The notes beneath the pieces were generated by a model. That model worked only from the letters and a program-made list of their open reading frames with translations, made no database searches and had not been told where the DNA came from. Shown here piece after piece: positions 1 to 8,119 of a stretch of 64,000 nt of DNA; within the stretch, counting starts at the first letter, position 1, and each line of letters opens with the position of its first letter. A program made the translations under genes and the position numbers. Origin of the DNA: an uncultured Clostridia bacterium (lineage in GTDB: Bacteria > Bacillota > Clostridia > Oscillospirales > Ruminococcaceae); NCBI GenBank assembly GCA_947625125.1, contig CANQNF010000003.1, forward strand, positions 1-64,000, in the 5' to 3' direction.

Positions 1-175
1 CTTTTAACTGCTTTGCCGAACTTTTTCTTCATACTTTGTCACTTTTGACGATTGACTTTTTACCATAGGACTTTCACAATTTATCCCTTTGGGATTACAA
101 TAATAGCAGTCTTTTTTCGGGGATGCAATCGAAAAATGTCGAGACAAAAAATAAATAAGATTTTTGAAAAAATGC
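1..175. other. Intergenic left edge, no gene seen
   Basis: I see no credible coding sequence or RNA gene here. The stretch is AT-rich and leads into the tRNA promoter at 176. A long reverse-strand open frame crosses it, but that frame owes part of its length to the antisense of tRNA-Gly and is not a gene. Confidence 0.6.
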
Positions 176-204
176 TTGACAAGCGAAAGAATAAATGATA
201 TAAT
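176..204 (+). promoter_or_regulatory. Sigma-A promoter of the tRNA-Gly/tRNA-Arg unit
   Basis: A perfect TTGACA (176-181) and a perfect TATAAT (199-204) are separated by 17 bp, with TGA directly before the -10, giving an extended -10 element. The tRNA-Gly begins 18 bases after the -10 box. It probably also serves tRNA-Arg, as no second promoter is evident between the two tRNAs. Confidence 0.9.
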
Positions 205-221
205 GAATCTCGCGTTCAAAC

Positions 222-295
222 GCGGGTGTAGTTCAATGGTAGAACTCCAGCCTTCCAAGCTGGTCGCGTGGGTTCGATTCCCATCACCCGCTCCA
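222..295 (+). tRNA. tRNA-Gly (anticodon TCC)
   Basis: The acceptor arm GCGGGTG pairs with CACCCGC. The anticodon stem CCAGC/GCTGG closes the loop CTTCCAA, giving anticodon TCC, which reads GGA/GGG glycine codons. A T-arm with GGTTCGATTCC is present and the 3' CCA (293-295) is encoded in the DNA. A strong promoter lies just upstream. Confidence 0.98.
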
Positions 296-299
296 CGAC

Positions 300-331
300 G
301 GCGTCGCAAGCTCCGTATCGCCTGCGACGCC
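300..331. repeat. Hairpin-forming short repeat, copy 1
   Basis: Arms GGCGTCGCA (300-308) and TGCGACGCC (323-331) are perfect complements around a 14-base loop. The 18-base core at 304-321 recurs with one or two changes at 453-470 and 504-521. It sits right after the tRNA-Gly, but no run of T follows, so it is not a standard intrinsic terminator. It could be a processing structure or a small dispersed palindromic repeat. Confidence 0.75.
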
Positions 332-369
332 ATTCCATGTTGAATTATTTCATATGATTTAATATCCAT

Positions 370-446
<77 letters not shown>

Positions 447-448
447 CC

Positions 449-480
449 GGCGTCGCAAGCTTCATATCGCTCGCGACGCT
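449..480. repeat. Hairpin-forming short repeat, copy 2
   Basis: Arms GCGTCGC (450-456) and GCGACGC (473-479) flank a loop whose core (453-470) differs from copy 1 at two bases. Like copy 1 it begins a few bases after the CCA end of a tRNA. A pyrimidine-rich tract follows but not a true T run. Confidence 0.75.
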
Positions 481-613
481 TTCTTCATGCTTCGCATTTG
501 AAATCGCAAGCTCCATATCGCTTTATCAGGGTCGTTAAGCATTTCAAGATAATCGCCGAGAAGATTTTCGCATACCCTGACAAAGCATATATTTTCCGAT
601 TCAAAAACGGGAT
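481..613. other. Intergenic with third repeat core (504-521)
   Basis: This gap between tRNA-Arg and the end of the recombinase gene has no gene. The repeat core occurs a third time at 504-521, here without complementary flanks. An ATCAGGGT near 525 and an ACCCTGA near 575 could form a long-range stem. Confidence 0.5.
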
Positions 614-1621
614 TCATTTCTCATCATCTTTTTTCTTTGGCGTAGCTTTAAAGCCCGCAAGAGGGGAGTTCTCGGCGGCCTTTTGACGGTCGGCGTCGGA
701 GAGGTGGGTGTATATCTGGGTAGTGGCGACGCTCTTATGCCCCAAAACTTCCTTTAATACAAGCGGGTCGACCCCGCCGTATTCATACATGAGAGTTGCG
801 GCGGTGTGTCTTAGCTTATGAGTGGAAAGCCCCAGATTTCCGAGGCCCGCACGCCTTAACTGGTCCTCGACGATTCTCTGGACTCTTCGGTTCGTAAGGC
901 GGTTTAAGTGGTTGGCATGGGACGAAATAAACATGGCGTTCGGCTCTGTAGGGGACTTCGGCCTCACCTTAAGATAGTCGTTAATCGCCGATATACAGGC
1001 GTCGTTTATGTAGACGATGCGTTCTTTCTGACCCTTGCCGAAAACTCGCAGAGTTCTTGAGGATTCGCTGTAGTCGCCGATGTTAAGGCCCACAAGCTCC
1101 GACAGCCTCATTCCGCAGTTGAGAAACAGGGTTATAATGCAGAAGTCGCGCTCTTTATTGCGGCTGTCAACGCTGTCAAGAAGCTGCAAGGTCTGGTCGA
1201 GCTCCATGAATTTTGGCAGCGCCTGCACGGTCTTGGGATGCTCCAAAAGTTCAAGGGGATTGCTTTTTATAAGTCCCGCCTTTGATTTCAGATACTCATA
1301 AAATCTCCTTAAAGACGACGTTCTTCTTGAGCGGGTGGCGTTAGAGTTTCCTCTTTCGTCCATGAGATACTGCATATACTGGTAAGCGCCCATGAGAGTA
1401 AATCTTTCGACATATTCAAGAGGGCAGTTTTTTATCTTTATCTCCTCAAAATCCGTCCCCTCCGGCACGTCGCCGTTTATCATGAGCAGGTACCTGAGAA
1501 AAATTCTGAGATCGAGATAGTAGTTTTCCTCAGTTTTTTCGGTGTGATTTCTAATAGTTCGGACATAGGTCAGATAGTCTCTGAGATAGTAAGGGCAGTC
1601 CTGACGGTATTCTTCTTTCAT
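614..1621 (-). CDS. Tyrosine recombinase, XerC/XerD-like
   Basis: Site-specific DNA recombinase, probably the Xer type that resolves chromosome dimers. An N-terminal SAM-like core-binding domain (about residues 8-115) precedes the catalytic domain. The full active-site set is visible: Arg in GMRLSEL, Lys in GKGQKER, HKLRH, His in LGHKS and the nucleophile Tyr in IYTHL. At 335 residues it is about 35 longer than typical XerC, mostly from an insertion in the N-terminal half and a Lys/Asp-rich tail. A GGGG-rich ribosome binding site precedes the ATG. It points towards the tRNAs, so a phage or island integrase is possible, but no attachment-site duplication or other mobile genes are seen. The choice between xerC and xerD cannot be made from sequence alone. 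Confidence 0.9.
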   Translation of the reverse strand: MKEEYRQDCPYYLRDYLTYVRTIRNHTEKTEENYYLDLRIFLRYLLMINGDVPEGTDFEEIKIKNCPLEYVERFTLMGAYQYMQYLMDERGNSNATRSRRTSSLRRFYEYLKSKAGLIKSNPLELLEHPKTVQALPKFMELDQTLQLLDSVDSRNKERDFCIITLFLNCGMRLSELVGLNIGDYSESSRTLRVFGKGQKERIVYINDACISAINDYLKVRPKSPTEPNAMFISSHANHLNRLTNRRVQRIVEDQLRRAGLGNLGLSTHKLRHTAATLMYEYGGVDPLVLKEVLGHKSVATTQIYTHLSDADRQKAAENSPLAGFKATPKKKDDEK

Positions 1622-1746
1622 ATCTTTGCCCCCTGATTATTTGATAATTTTATTGTACCATATTTTCGGGGAAAATGCAAGAGCATTGACAATTCATGCT
1701 AAAGTAAAGCGTTACACTTTACATCCCCCAAAATCCCAAAAAGCAC

Positions 1747-1775
1747 TTGACATCGCGCTTCAATTGTGTTATAAT
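1747..1775 (+). promoter_or_regulatory. Promoter of the tyrS T-box transcript
   Basis: TTGACA (1747-1752) and TATAAT (1770-1775) are separated by 17 bp, with TGT before the -10. The T-box leader begins about 28 bases later. Confidence 0.9.
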
Positions 1776-1803
1776 ACCCAAAACTCAATATTTCAAAGAC
1801 TAT

Positions 1804-2024
1804 GACGGGAAGAGTAACCCGGGCAATAAAACTAAAGAGAGCTTTCAGCAGGTGTGAGAAAGCGTTGAGCCCACGGCGAAGTACATCCCCGAGTCCGCTG
1901 CCTGAAATTTATCAGTAGGGCAGCGCGTGCGCACACGTTACAGTGCTTCGAGGCGGTTTTTCCGCGAACATGAGGTGGTACAGCGATAGTTCGCCCTCTG
2001 GCATTTTAAGCCGGAGGGCTTTTT
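1804..2024 (+). promoter_or_regulatory. Tyrosine-specific T-box leader
   Basis: The leader senses uncharged tRNA-Tyr and controls transcription into tyrS. Visible elements are a stem I beginning GACGGGAAGAGTAACCCGG, a specifier loop with GAAGTACATC in which TAC (1882-1884) is the tyrosine codon, and the T-box motif around 1967-1985 (AACATGAGGTGGTACAGCG). The TGGT bulge would pair with the ACCA end of tRNA-Tyr, whose discriminator is A. A terminator follows at 1993. All parts agree on tyrosine and the gene downstream is tyrS. Confidence 0.93.
1993..2024 (+). terminator. T-box attenuator terminator
   Basis: GCCCTCTGGC (1993-2002) pairs with GCCGGAGGGC (2010-2019), with one G-T pair, and is followed by a run of five T. 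It would compete with the antiterminator formed by the T-box sequence just upstream. Confidence 0.93.
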
Positions 2025-2060
2025 GAATGTCAAAATCACGACCATAAAGGAGAAGAAAAC

Positions 2061-3263
2061 ATGGGAATTTATGAGGAACTTAAGGAAAGAGGCCTGATAG
2101 CTCAGGTGACGGACGAGGCCCTTATCAGGGAGCTTGTCAACTCCGGCAAGGCGACTTTTTACATCGGCTTCGACTGCACTGCGGACAGCCTTACCGCAGG
2201 TCATTTCATGGCGCTGACCCTTATGAAGCGCTTGCAGATGGCCGGAAATAAGCCTATAGCGCTTATCGGCGGCGGCACCACTATGATAGGCGACCCGTCG
2301 GGCCGTTCCGATATGAGAAAGATGCTGACCCGCGAGGATATCGACCACAATGCCGAGTGCTTTAAAAAACAGATGTCCCGCTTTATTGAATTCGGCGAGG
2401 GCAAGGCGATGATGGTCAACAATGCCGACTGGCTCTTAAATCTCAACTATGTCGACCTTTTGAGAGAGGTGGGCGCATGCTTCTCGGTCAATAATATGCT
2501 CAGAGCCGAGTGCTATAAGCAGCGCATGGAAAAGGGCCTTTCATTCCTTGAATTTAATTATATGATAATGCAGTCCTACGACTTCTACTATCTGTATAAA
2601 AACTACAACTGCAATTTACAGTTCGGCGGCGACGACCAGTGGTCCAACATGCTCGGCGGCACCGAGCTTATACGCAGAAAATTAGGTAAGGACGCCTCCG
2701 CCATGACTATAACGCTTCTTACCGACTCAAACGGCATGAAGATGGGCAAGACCGCCGGCAACGCTGTCTGGCTCGACCCGAACAAGACCCCGCCCTACGA
2801 CTTCTTCCAGTATTGGAGAAACGTCGGCGACGCTGACGTCATAAAGTGCATAAAAATGCTCACATTCCTGCCTCTTGACGAAATTCGTGAGATGGAGAAA
2901 TGGGAGGGCTCTCAGCTCAATAAGGCCAAGGAAATTTTGGCGTTTGAGCTGACTAAGCTTGTCCACGGCGAGGATGAGGCCAACAAGGCGCTCGAGGCCG
3001 CAAGGGCTGTTTTCGGCGGCTCCGGCTCAAGCGAGAATATGCCGACAGTGGAGCTTGAAGCGTCCGAGATAGGGGTTCTTGACGCTCTTGTGGCAGCAAA
3101 GCTCGCTCCCTCAAAGGGCGAGGCAAGAAGACTTGTCCAGCAGGGCGGCGTGAGCGTCGACGACGTTAAAATTTCCGACGTCATGCACATCATAAACATC
3201 GGCGGCGGAGTCATCCTCAAAAAGGGCAAAAAGCAGTTCGTAAAGCTTGTAACAAAGCAGTGA
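2061..3263 (+). CDS. tyrS: Tyrosyl-tRNA synthetase
   Basis: Charges tRNA-Tyr with tyrosine in the cytoplasm. The class I signature appears as LTAGH (residues 44-48, in the HIGH position) and KMGKT (227-231, in the KMSKS position). The tyrosine pocket motif YMIMQSYDFYYLYK is at about 167-180 and GGDDQWSNM at 189-197. A C-terminal S4 RNA-binding domain spans about 335-400. The length of 400 is normal. AAGGAG lies 8 bases before the ATG. It is controlled by the T-box immediately upstream. Confidence 0.97.
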   Translation: MGIYEELKERGLIAQVTDEALIRELVNSGKATFYIGFDCTADSLTAGHFMALTLMKRLQMAGNKPIALIGGGTTMIGDPSGRSDMRKMLTREDIDHNAECFKKQMSRFIEFGEGKAMMVNNADWLLNLNYVDLLREVGACFSVNNMLRAECYKQRMEKGLSFLEFNYMIMQSYDFYYLYKNYNCNLQFGGDDQWSNMLGGTELIRRKLGKDASAMTITLLTDSNGMKMGKTAGNAVWLDPNKTPPYDFFQYWRNVGDADVIKCIKMLTFLPLDEIREMEKWEGSQLNKAKEILAFELTKLVHGEDEANKALEAARAVFGGSGSSENMPTVELEASEIGVLDALVAAKLAPSKGEARRLVQQGGVSVDDVKISDVMHIINIGGGVILKKGKKQFVKLVTKQ

Positions 3264-3317
3264 AGCCCTTTAAAAGGCAAAATAATTCTTAAATTTTTTG
3301 AAATCTCATATTTCTAC

Positions 3318-3346
3318 TTGAATTCCTCCCTGTAATGTGGTATAAT
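3318..3346 (+). promoter_or_regulatory. Promoter of the glycosidase-like operon
   Basis: TTGAAT (3318-3323), a 17-bp spacer ending in TGG, and TATAAT (3341-3346). The GTG start of the next gene is 32 bases after the -10. Confidence 0.85.
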
Positions 3347-3377
3347 CAGTAAGATATTACTTTGGGGAGGTATTCAG

Positions 3378-5180
3378 GTGCGCGCTGCAAAAGTATTACT
3401 GACTGTAATTTTTTCTTTGACAGTTCTCTGCGGATGCGCCGAGAAACCTGCCGAACAGGTCACCCGCCCAAGTGAAAATTCCGTCGTGATAGGTACTTTC
3501 GGCACGCTCGAACCTGTTACTTCGGTATCATCCGAAACTCTCCCAGAAATATCTGTAGACAGCATTACGACTCAGGCTCCCGAAGAGACCGAGAGATCAT
3601 ATAAAACCGAATCCGAGACCGAAAAAACCGAGTCGGAGCCATCAGAAGATCTCGAATCGGTCGATATAGCGCCCGCCTCCGGGACGATGAAAGCGAGTTC
3701 CTCTGTAAACGTAAGAGAAGCGCCCGACCCCGACAGCAAGCGCCTCGGACACCTTGACAAAGGCGAAAAGGTTGAGATCACGGGACTCTGCGCAAACGGC
3801 TGGGTCAGGATTGTCTTTAAAGACGGCATAGGATTTGTAAACGGCGGCTATCTTAAATCGGTAGAAGTTTCATCGGCAGCGGCTTCAACTACCGCCGTAA
3901 CGACCTCCGCGACCGAGCCTGCGACTACTGCTGCTCCCATAGAGACCACCGTCCCTACGACCGTCGCCACCACCGAGACCACCGTCACGACTACCGAAGC
4001 TGCGACCGAGACGACCACCGAAAAAGAGGAGACCGAGGACGTTTCCGAGCCTGATTTTCCCGAGGCAATAATCTCCCACAACAGCTACAACGCCCTTAAC
4101 TACGGCGTTCAGAAAGCCGTCTGGCTTGCATATCTCGATGTTGATGATATGCTGAAAAACGCCACAGAGCAGCAGTTCCGGTCAAGAATTTCATCCGAGT
4201 ACGACAGCATAGTTTCTCTCGGCTGCAACACGGTTTACGTCCACGTCCGTTCGTTCGGCGACGCATATTATTATTCATCGGTATACCCGTTCACCGCCGC
4301 CTACAGCGATACTCTCGGGGTAAGGCCGCCCTATGACCCTCTTAAAATAATGATAGACGAGGCCCACGCCAGGGGACTGAGCTTCCATGCCTGGATAAAC
4401 CCTATGCGCACGACCTCAAAAGAACGTTTTGCCGAGATGGACGGCTCCTATGCGCTTAAGCAGTGGTACGATTCCGACCGAACAAACGGCACGTTTTTGG
4501 TATATGACCGTTCGACCGAGTACTGGTGGCTCAGCCCCGCATATCCCGCCGTAAGGGCGCTCATATGCAGCGGGGTCAGCGAGATAGTCTCAAACTACGA
4601 CGTCGACGGCATTCATATAGACGACTACTTTTATCCGACGACTTCCTCGTCGTTTGACAGGGCTGCGTTTGAGGCCTCCGGCGAAAGCGACAGGGCTTCC
4701 TGGCGCAGAGACGTGGTAAGCGAGCTTGTAAGAGAAATTTATTCGACGGTCAAGGCATGCAATTCTACCGTTTTATTCGGAGTTTCCCCGCAGGGAAATA
4801 TCGAGAACAACCGTGAGAGCCTATATGCAGACGTTGAGAAGTGGTGCGGCACGGCGGGGTATCTTGACTACGTCGTTCCGCAAATCTACTACGGCTTTAA
4901 TGACAAGCTTTCCTTTGATACCGCTGCCGAGCAGTGGATGAATCTGCGCACGGTTTCAAGCGTAAGACTTGTAATAGGCATCGCCGCATATAAAGTAGGA
5001 GTAAACAAGGAGTGGTCGGGCGGAAGTATCCTGAGCGCCGAGACTGATTATGCTAAAAATCTCGGTGCTGACGGAGTCGCGTACTACCGAAGCGGTTCGC
5101 TTTTCGGCAGCGCGAGCAGCTCCGAAAGGATAATGCAGCAGGAGCTCCCGGAGCTCGTCCGTTCGATAAAGGATTTTTAA
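3378..5180 (+). CDS. Lipoprotein with SH3b and GHL10-type glycosidase-like domain
   Basis: Probable exported wall-acting enzyme anchored to the membrane. A type II signal peptide ends in LCGC, making Cys20 the lipidated residue. An acidic Ser/Thr/Glu spacer follows, then an SH3b domain (about 102-162), a threonine-rich linker (about 168-218) and a glycosidase-like TIM-barrel domain (about 245-600) of the GHL10/YngK family, with KAVWLAYLDVDD, FHAWINPMR and GIHIDDYFYPT. SH3b domains of this kind usually bind cell-wall peptide. The substrate is unknown; members of the family are thought to act on peptidoglycan-like glycans. The start is a GTG at 3378, supported by GGGGAGG at 3364-3370. The next gene, 15 bp on, carries a related domain. 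Confidence 0.85.
   Translation: MRAAKVLLTVIFSLTVLCGCAEKPAEQVTRPSENSVVIGTFGTLEPVTSVSSETLPEISVDSITTQAPEETERSYKTESETEKTESEPSEDLESVDIAPASGTMKASSSVNVREAPDPDSKRLGHLDKGEKVEITGLCANGWVRIVFKDGIGFVNGGYLKSVEVSSAAASTTAVTTSATEPATTAAPIETTVPTTVATTETTVTTTEAATETTTEKEETEDVSEPDFPEAIISHNSYNALNYGVQKAVWLAYLDVDDMLKNATEQQFRSRISSEYDSIVSLGCNTVYVHVRSFGDAYYYSSVYPFTAAYSDTLGVRPPYDPLKIMIDEAHARGLSFHAWINPMRTTSKERFAEMDGSYALKQWYDSDRTNGTFLVYDRSTEYWWLSPAYPAVRALICSGVSEIVSNYDVDGIHIDDYFYPTTSSSFDRAAFEASGESDRASWRRDVVSELVREIYSTVKACNSTVLFGVSPQGNIENNRESLYADVEKWCGTAGYLDYVVPQIYYGFNDKLSFDTAAEQWMNLRTVSSVRLVIGIAAYKVGVNKEWSGGSILSAETDYAKNLGADGVAYYRSGSLFGSASSSERIMQQELPELVRSIKDF
3880..4030 (+). repeat. Threonine-codon-rich low-complexity tract
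   Basis: Repeats of ACC/ACG/ACT codons mixed with GAG and GTC encode the Thr/Glu/Val linker of the lipoprotein. Reverse-strand open frames across it are artefacts of this composition. Such tracts tend to vary in length between strains. Confidence 0.7.
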
Positions 5181-5195
5181 ATTCACGGAGAAAAG

Positions 5196-8087
5196 ATGAA
5201 GAAATTTATTTCGTTGATGCTCGCAGCGCTCATATTTTTAGCGCCGTTTTCCGAGTATCTGAGCCTTAATGTTTTTGCGCAGGAAGAAGAGTCCGGGGAA
5301 GCGGCAGCTCCCGAGGACGGCTTTTTGGCGTTTCCGGACAGCATGAAATCCTCGGTAATCACTATCGGCCGGGACTTCTTCACCGACCCCATGCAGGAGG
5401 CCGAAAAGACTCAGAAAGAGATAGACTCCCTCCTTGACGGCTTCGAGGGCTACGGCTTCAACACGGTTATAATCGACACTTCATACGATGGAATGACCTA
5501 TTATGAAATAGATTCGCAGCTTTTCCCTCTCGGGTCGCCGTTGGGGCTTTTGCTTGACGCGGCCGTTTCAAGGCACTTCTTTATCTATATTACATTTGAT
5601 GTGAACACCGCCCTCCGAAACAGCGGCTATACCGATTTGGGGGATAAAATCGATTATCTTACATACTGCGTTCACAGGATAACCAGCAGATACCTTATCG
5701 ACGGCATTATTTTAGAGGATTACTACTCCGAAAAAAACGAGGAGAGCTATCAAAGATACCGTCTTTCCGGCTCGGGAATCGGCTATGACAACTGGCTCAA
5801 AGAAAATAATTCCTACCTTTTCGGGCTTGTTTCCGAGGCCATAAGGGCGACTAACAGCTCCGTTGCAGTCGGCATATCGCTTGACAACGTATGGCTGAAC
5901 GACTCGTCAAACAATCTCGGCTCGGACACCTCCGACGATTTTGAGGCATATAAGGACGGAAACTCAGACACAAGGGGATATATCCTCTCGGGACTTGCGG
6001 ATTTTATGGTAGTATACTGCTATGGCGCAATTGACAGCAAGGACCTCGGCTTTAAAGAGGTCTCGTCCTGGTGGAACGATATCGCCGAAGAGGCCGATAT
6101 ACCGATGTTTATAAAGCACGCCAACCAGCGGGTCAGCGCCTCCGACCGAAGCTGGGCCGTGGACCAGATAGTCAAGCAGGTCATCGAGAGCGAAAAGCTG
6201 TCAAAATACCGCGGCAGCGTTTTTGAAAGCTATGAAGATCTTGAAAAGAACAGCGTTTCCACCGAAGCGCTGATGAAATACTACGACGGCAAGATAGACG
6301 TAAACGGCCTCTATTCCAATCTCAAGATGGTACTGCCGGATAAGCGGGAGTTCGTGACATACGAGCCCACGCAGATCTTCCAGGGTACATTTGACCCCAA
6401 CTTCCCAGTCTATTATAACGATGAAGCATTAAAACTCAACGAAGCCGGAAACTTCTACTTCCTTGAGGATCTCGACGTCGGTCTTAACACTTTCACGTTC
6501 AAAAATAAAGCCGACAAGGTGACTTATAAAATCACCCGAAAGGTTCAGGTCTTAAGGAGCGTTCTGCCGGAGGCCGGCACCGTTATGAGGGTCGAGGGCG
6601 AGTCAAGAATTGCCGTCGACGTTGTAGCATACCGCGGCTCAAAAGTCAGAGCGTCCTTAAACGGCGAGACTATTACACTGACCGAGGAGGACGTCAGGGC
6701 GGACGACCTCGACGCGAACACCTACTATACCCACTTCACGGGCTACTTTGAGGCTCCCGAGGGCATTGTAGGAGAGGAACAGGACCTCGGTAACATCACA
6801 ATCAGCGGCAGCTATGACGAGTTCAGCCGTGAGTCCGAGACCTCGGCTCAGGTAATAGTCAACGCCATTCCTGAAACCGCGGTCGCTGCTCAGCTTGTAA
6901 GAATAAAGCATGACAACACCATCACCTATAATTACTATACGACTGACAACATCGCCGATCCCGAGAGCCCGAGGCTCCCGGCCGGAACGCTCGACGTATA
7001 TGTCAACACCGTGACCTATAATACGCAGTCCGAGGGCGTGACGAGAAGCTACGACTACTATCTCACGCAGTCGGGTCTCAGGATAAGGGCCGACGCCTGC
7101 GAATTGGTAGACGGCTTCACTGTCGTCGACAACGTCGCCACGTTCACCGGCGCATACTCCACAGGCGGCGAGACCGTCATGAACCTACAGCTCGGCAGCC
7201 AGACGCCGTTCACCGTATCCTACGACCACCTAAGCTATGAAAACCCGAATAAGGGCAACTATCTCATCTCAAGCTTCAAGCCGGAATACGTCTGCATAAC
7301 ATTCGATCTATTGTCGGGATATGCTGGCACCCCGTCGTTCTCGGGAGACTGCATCTTCTCAAACGGCGAATGGACTACCACCACCGTAAACGGCGAACAG
7401 AAGTATATGCTTAGGCTCAGGCTAAGGACTCCCGGCGTGTTCTTCGGCTATAAGGCGAGTTACGACGGCGCCGGCGGGCTGACGTTTACGTTCAACGACC
7501 CGCGCTCGCTTTCGGGCATAACCATCGCCGTTGACCCCGGCCACGGCTACAATACGAGCGCCACATCCATCGACCCGGGCGCTGTCGGCCACGTTGTCGA
7601 GGCCGATATCAACCTCGCTATCGCAAAGGAGCTTACAAGCCAGCTTAAAAACGCGGGCGCAAACGCCTACATGCTTCCGTCCGACCGCGAATTCATAAGC
7701 GTCTACGACCGCTCCGAATACGCTCTTAACCACTATCATCCCGATATTTATATAGCAGTCCACTGCAACTCCGTCGAAAACGGCGAGGGCGTTCGTGGAG
7801 TCGAAGCATATTACTTCACCCCGTTCAGCCAGCCTCTTGCGGCAGCCGTGTCAAGGAGAATGGCAAGCTACTATGAAAATAACGTCTACGGAGACGGCAA
7901 GAACCGCGACAGAGGCGCAAAATACAACTACTTTGCCGTCACCCTTGAACAGGAGTTCGCTTCTATCCTTGTGGAGTGCGGATTTGTCACCGACTACCAG
8001 GAAGCCATGGCAATGAACAGCTCATCGAATCAGTCGGGGCTTGCCTCGGCCATCGTCGAAGCGGTCAGGGAATATGTGTCAAGGTAA
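5196..8087 (+). CDS. Secreted GHL10-like glycosidase fused to N-acetylmuramoyl-L-alanine amidase
   Basis: Large exported protein (963 residues). A signal peptide (about 1-29, ending VFA) is followed by a GHL10-like domain (about 45-345) with DGIILEDYYS in the place of DGIHIDDYFY in the upstream protein. A long central region of beta-rich, probably Ig-like character follows. A C-terminal Amidase_3 domain (about 772-962) carries DPGHG, the Glu of VEADIN, AVHCNS and LVECGF, which are the zinc ligands and catalytic Glu of the family. It should cleave the bond between MurNAc and the stem peptide. AGAAAAG-type binding site, 15 bp after the preceding gene, so the two are an operon. The central region has no family I can name. 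Confidence 0.85.
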   Translation: MKKFISLMLAALIFLAPFSEYLSLNVFAQEEESGEAAAPEDGFLAFPDSMKSSVITIGRDFFTDPMQEAEKTQKEIDSLLDGFEGYGFNTVIIDTSYDGMTYYEIDSQLFPLGSPLGLLLDAAVSRHFFIYITFDVNTALRNSGYTDLGDKIDYLTYCVHRITSRYLIDGIILEDYYSEKNEESYQRYRLSGSGIGYDNWLKENNSYLFGLVSEAIRATNSSVAVGISLDNVWLNDSSNNLGSDTSDDFEAYKDGNSDTRGYILSGLADFMVVYCYGAIDSKDLGFKEVSSWWNDIAEEADIPMFIKHANQRVSASDRSWAVDQIVKQVIESEKLSKYRGSVFESYEDLEKNSVSTEALMKYYDGKIDVNGLYSNLKMVLPDKREFVTYEPTQIFQGTFDPNFPVYYNDEALKLNEAGNFYFLEDLDVGLNTFTFKNKADKVTYKITRKVQVLRSVLPEAGTVMRVEGESRIAVDVVAYRGSKVRASLNGETITLTEEDVRADDLDANTYYTHFTGYFEAPEGIVGEEQDLGNITISGSYDEFSRESETSAQVIVNAIPETAVAAQLVRIKHDNTITYNYYTTDNIADPESPRLPAGTLDVYVNTVTYNTQSEGVTRSYDYYLTQSGLRIRADACELVDGFTVVDNVATFTGAYSTGGETVMNLQLGSQTPFTVSYDHLSYENPNKGNYLISSFKPEYVCITFDLLSGYAGTPSFSGDCIFSNGEWTTTTVNGEQKYMLRLRLRTPGVFFGYKASYDGAGGLTFTFNDPRSLSGITIAVDPGHGYNTSATSIDPGAVGHVVEADINLAIAKELTSQLKNAGANAYMLPSDREFISVYDRSEYALNHYHPDIYIAVHCNSVENGEGVRGVEAYYFTPFSQPLAAAVSRRMASYYENNVYGDGKNRDRGAKYNYFAVTLEQEFASILVECGFVTDYQEAMAMNSSSNQSGLASAIVEAVREYVSR

Positions 8088-8119
8088 CATTTTATCCTCA
8101 AGAAAGGCAGGAGAAGAAT

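Noticed and set aside
4-369. Reverse-strand open frame of 121 codons
   Set aside because: It contains the typical translation of antisense tRNA-Gly (GDGNRTHATSLEGW). It is a known artefact.
614-1621. Integrase of a mobile island
   Set aside because: No attachment-site repeat, cargo genes or composition change were seen, so a Xer role is preferred.
1938-2348. Reverse-strand frame over the T-box and tyrS
   Set aside because: It runs through the structured leader and the synthetase gene and has no binding site or family.
3572-4081. Reverse-strand Val/Ser- and Gly-rich open frames
   Set aside because: They are antisense to the SH3b and Thr-rich part of the lipoprotein gene and exist only because of codon composition.
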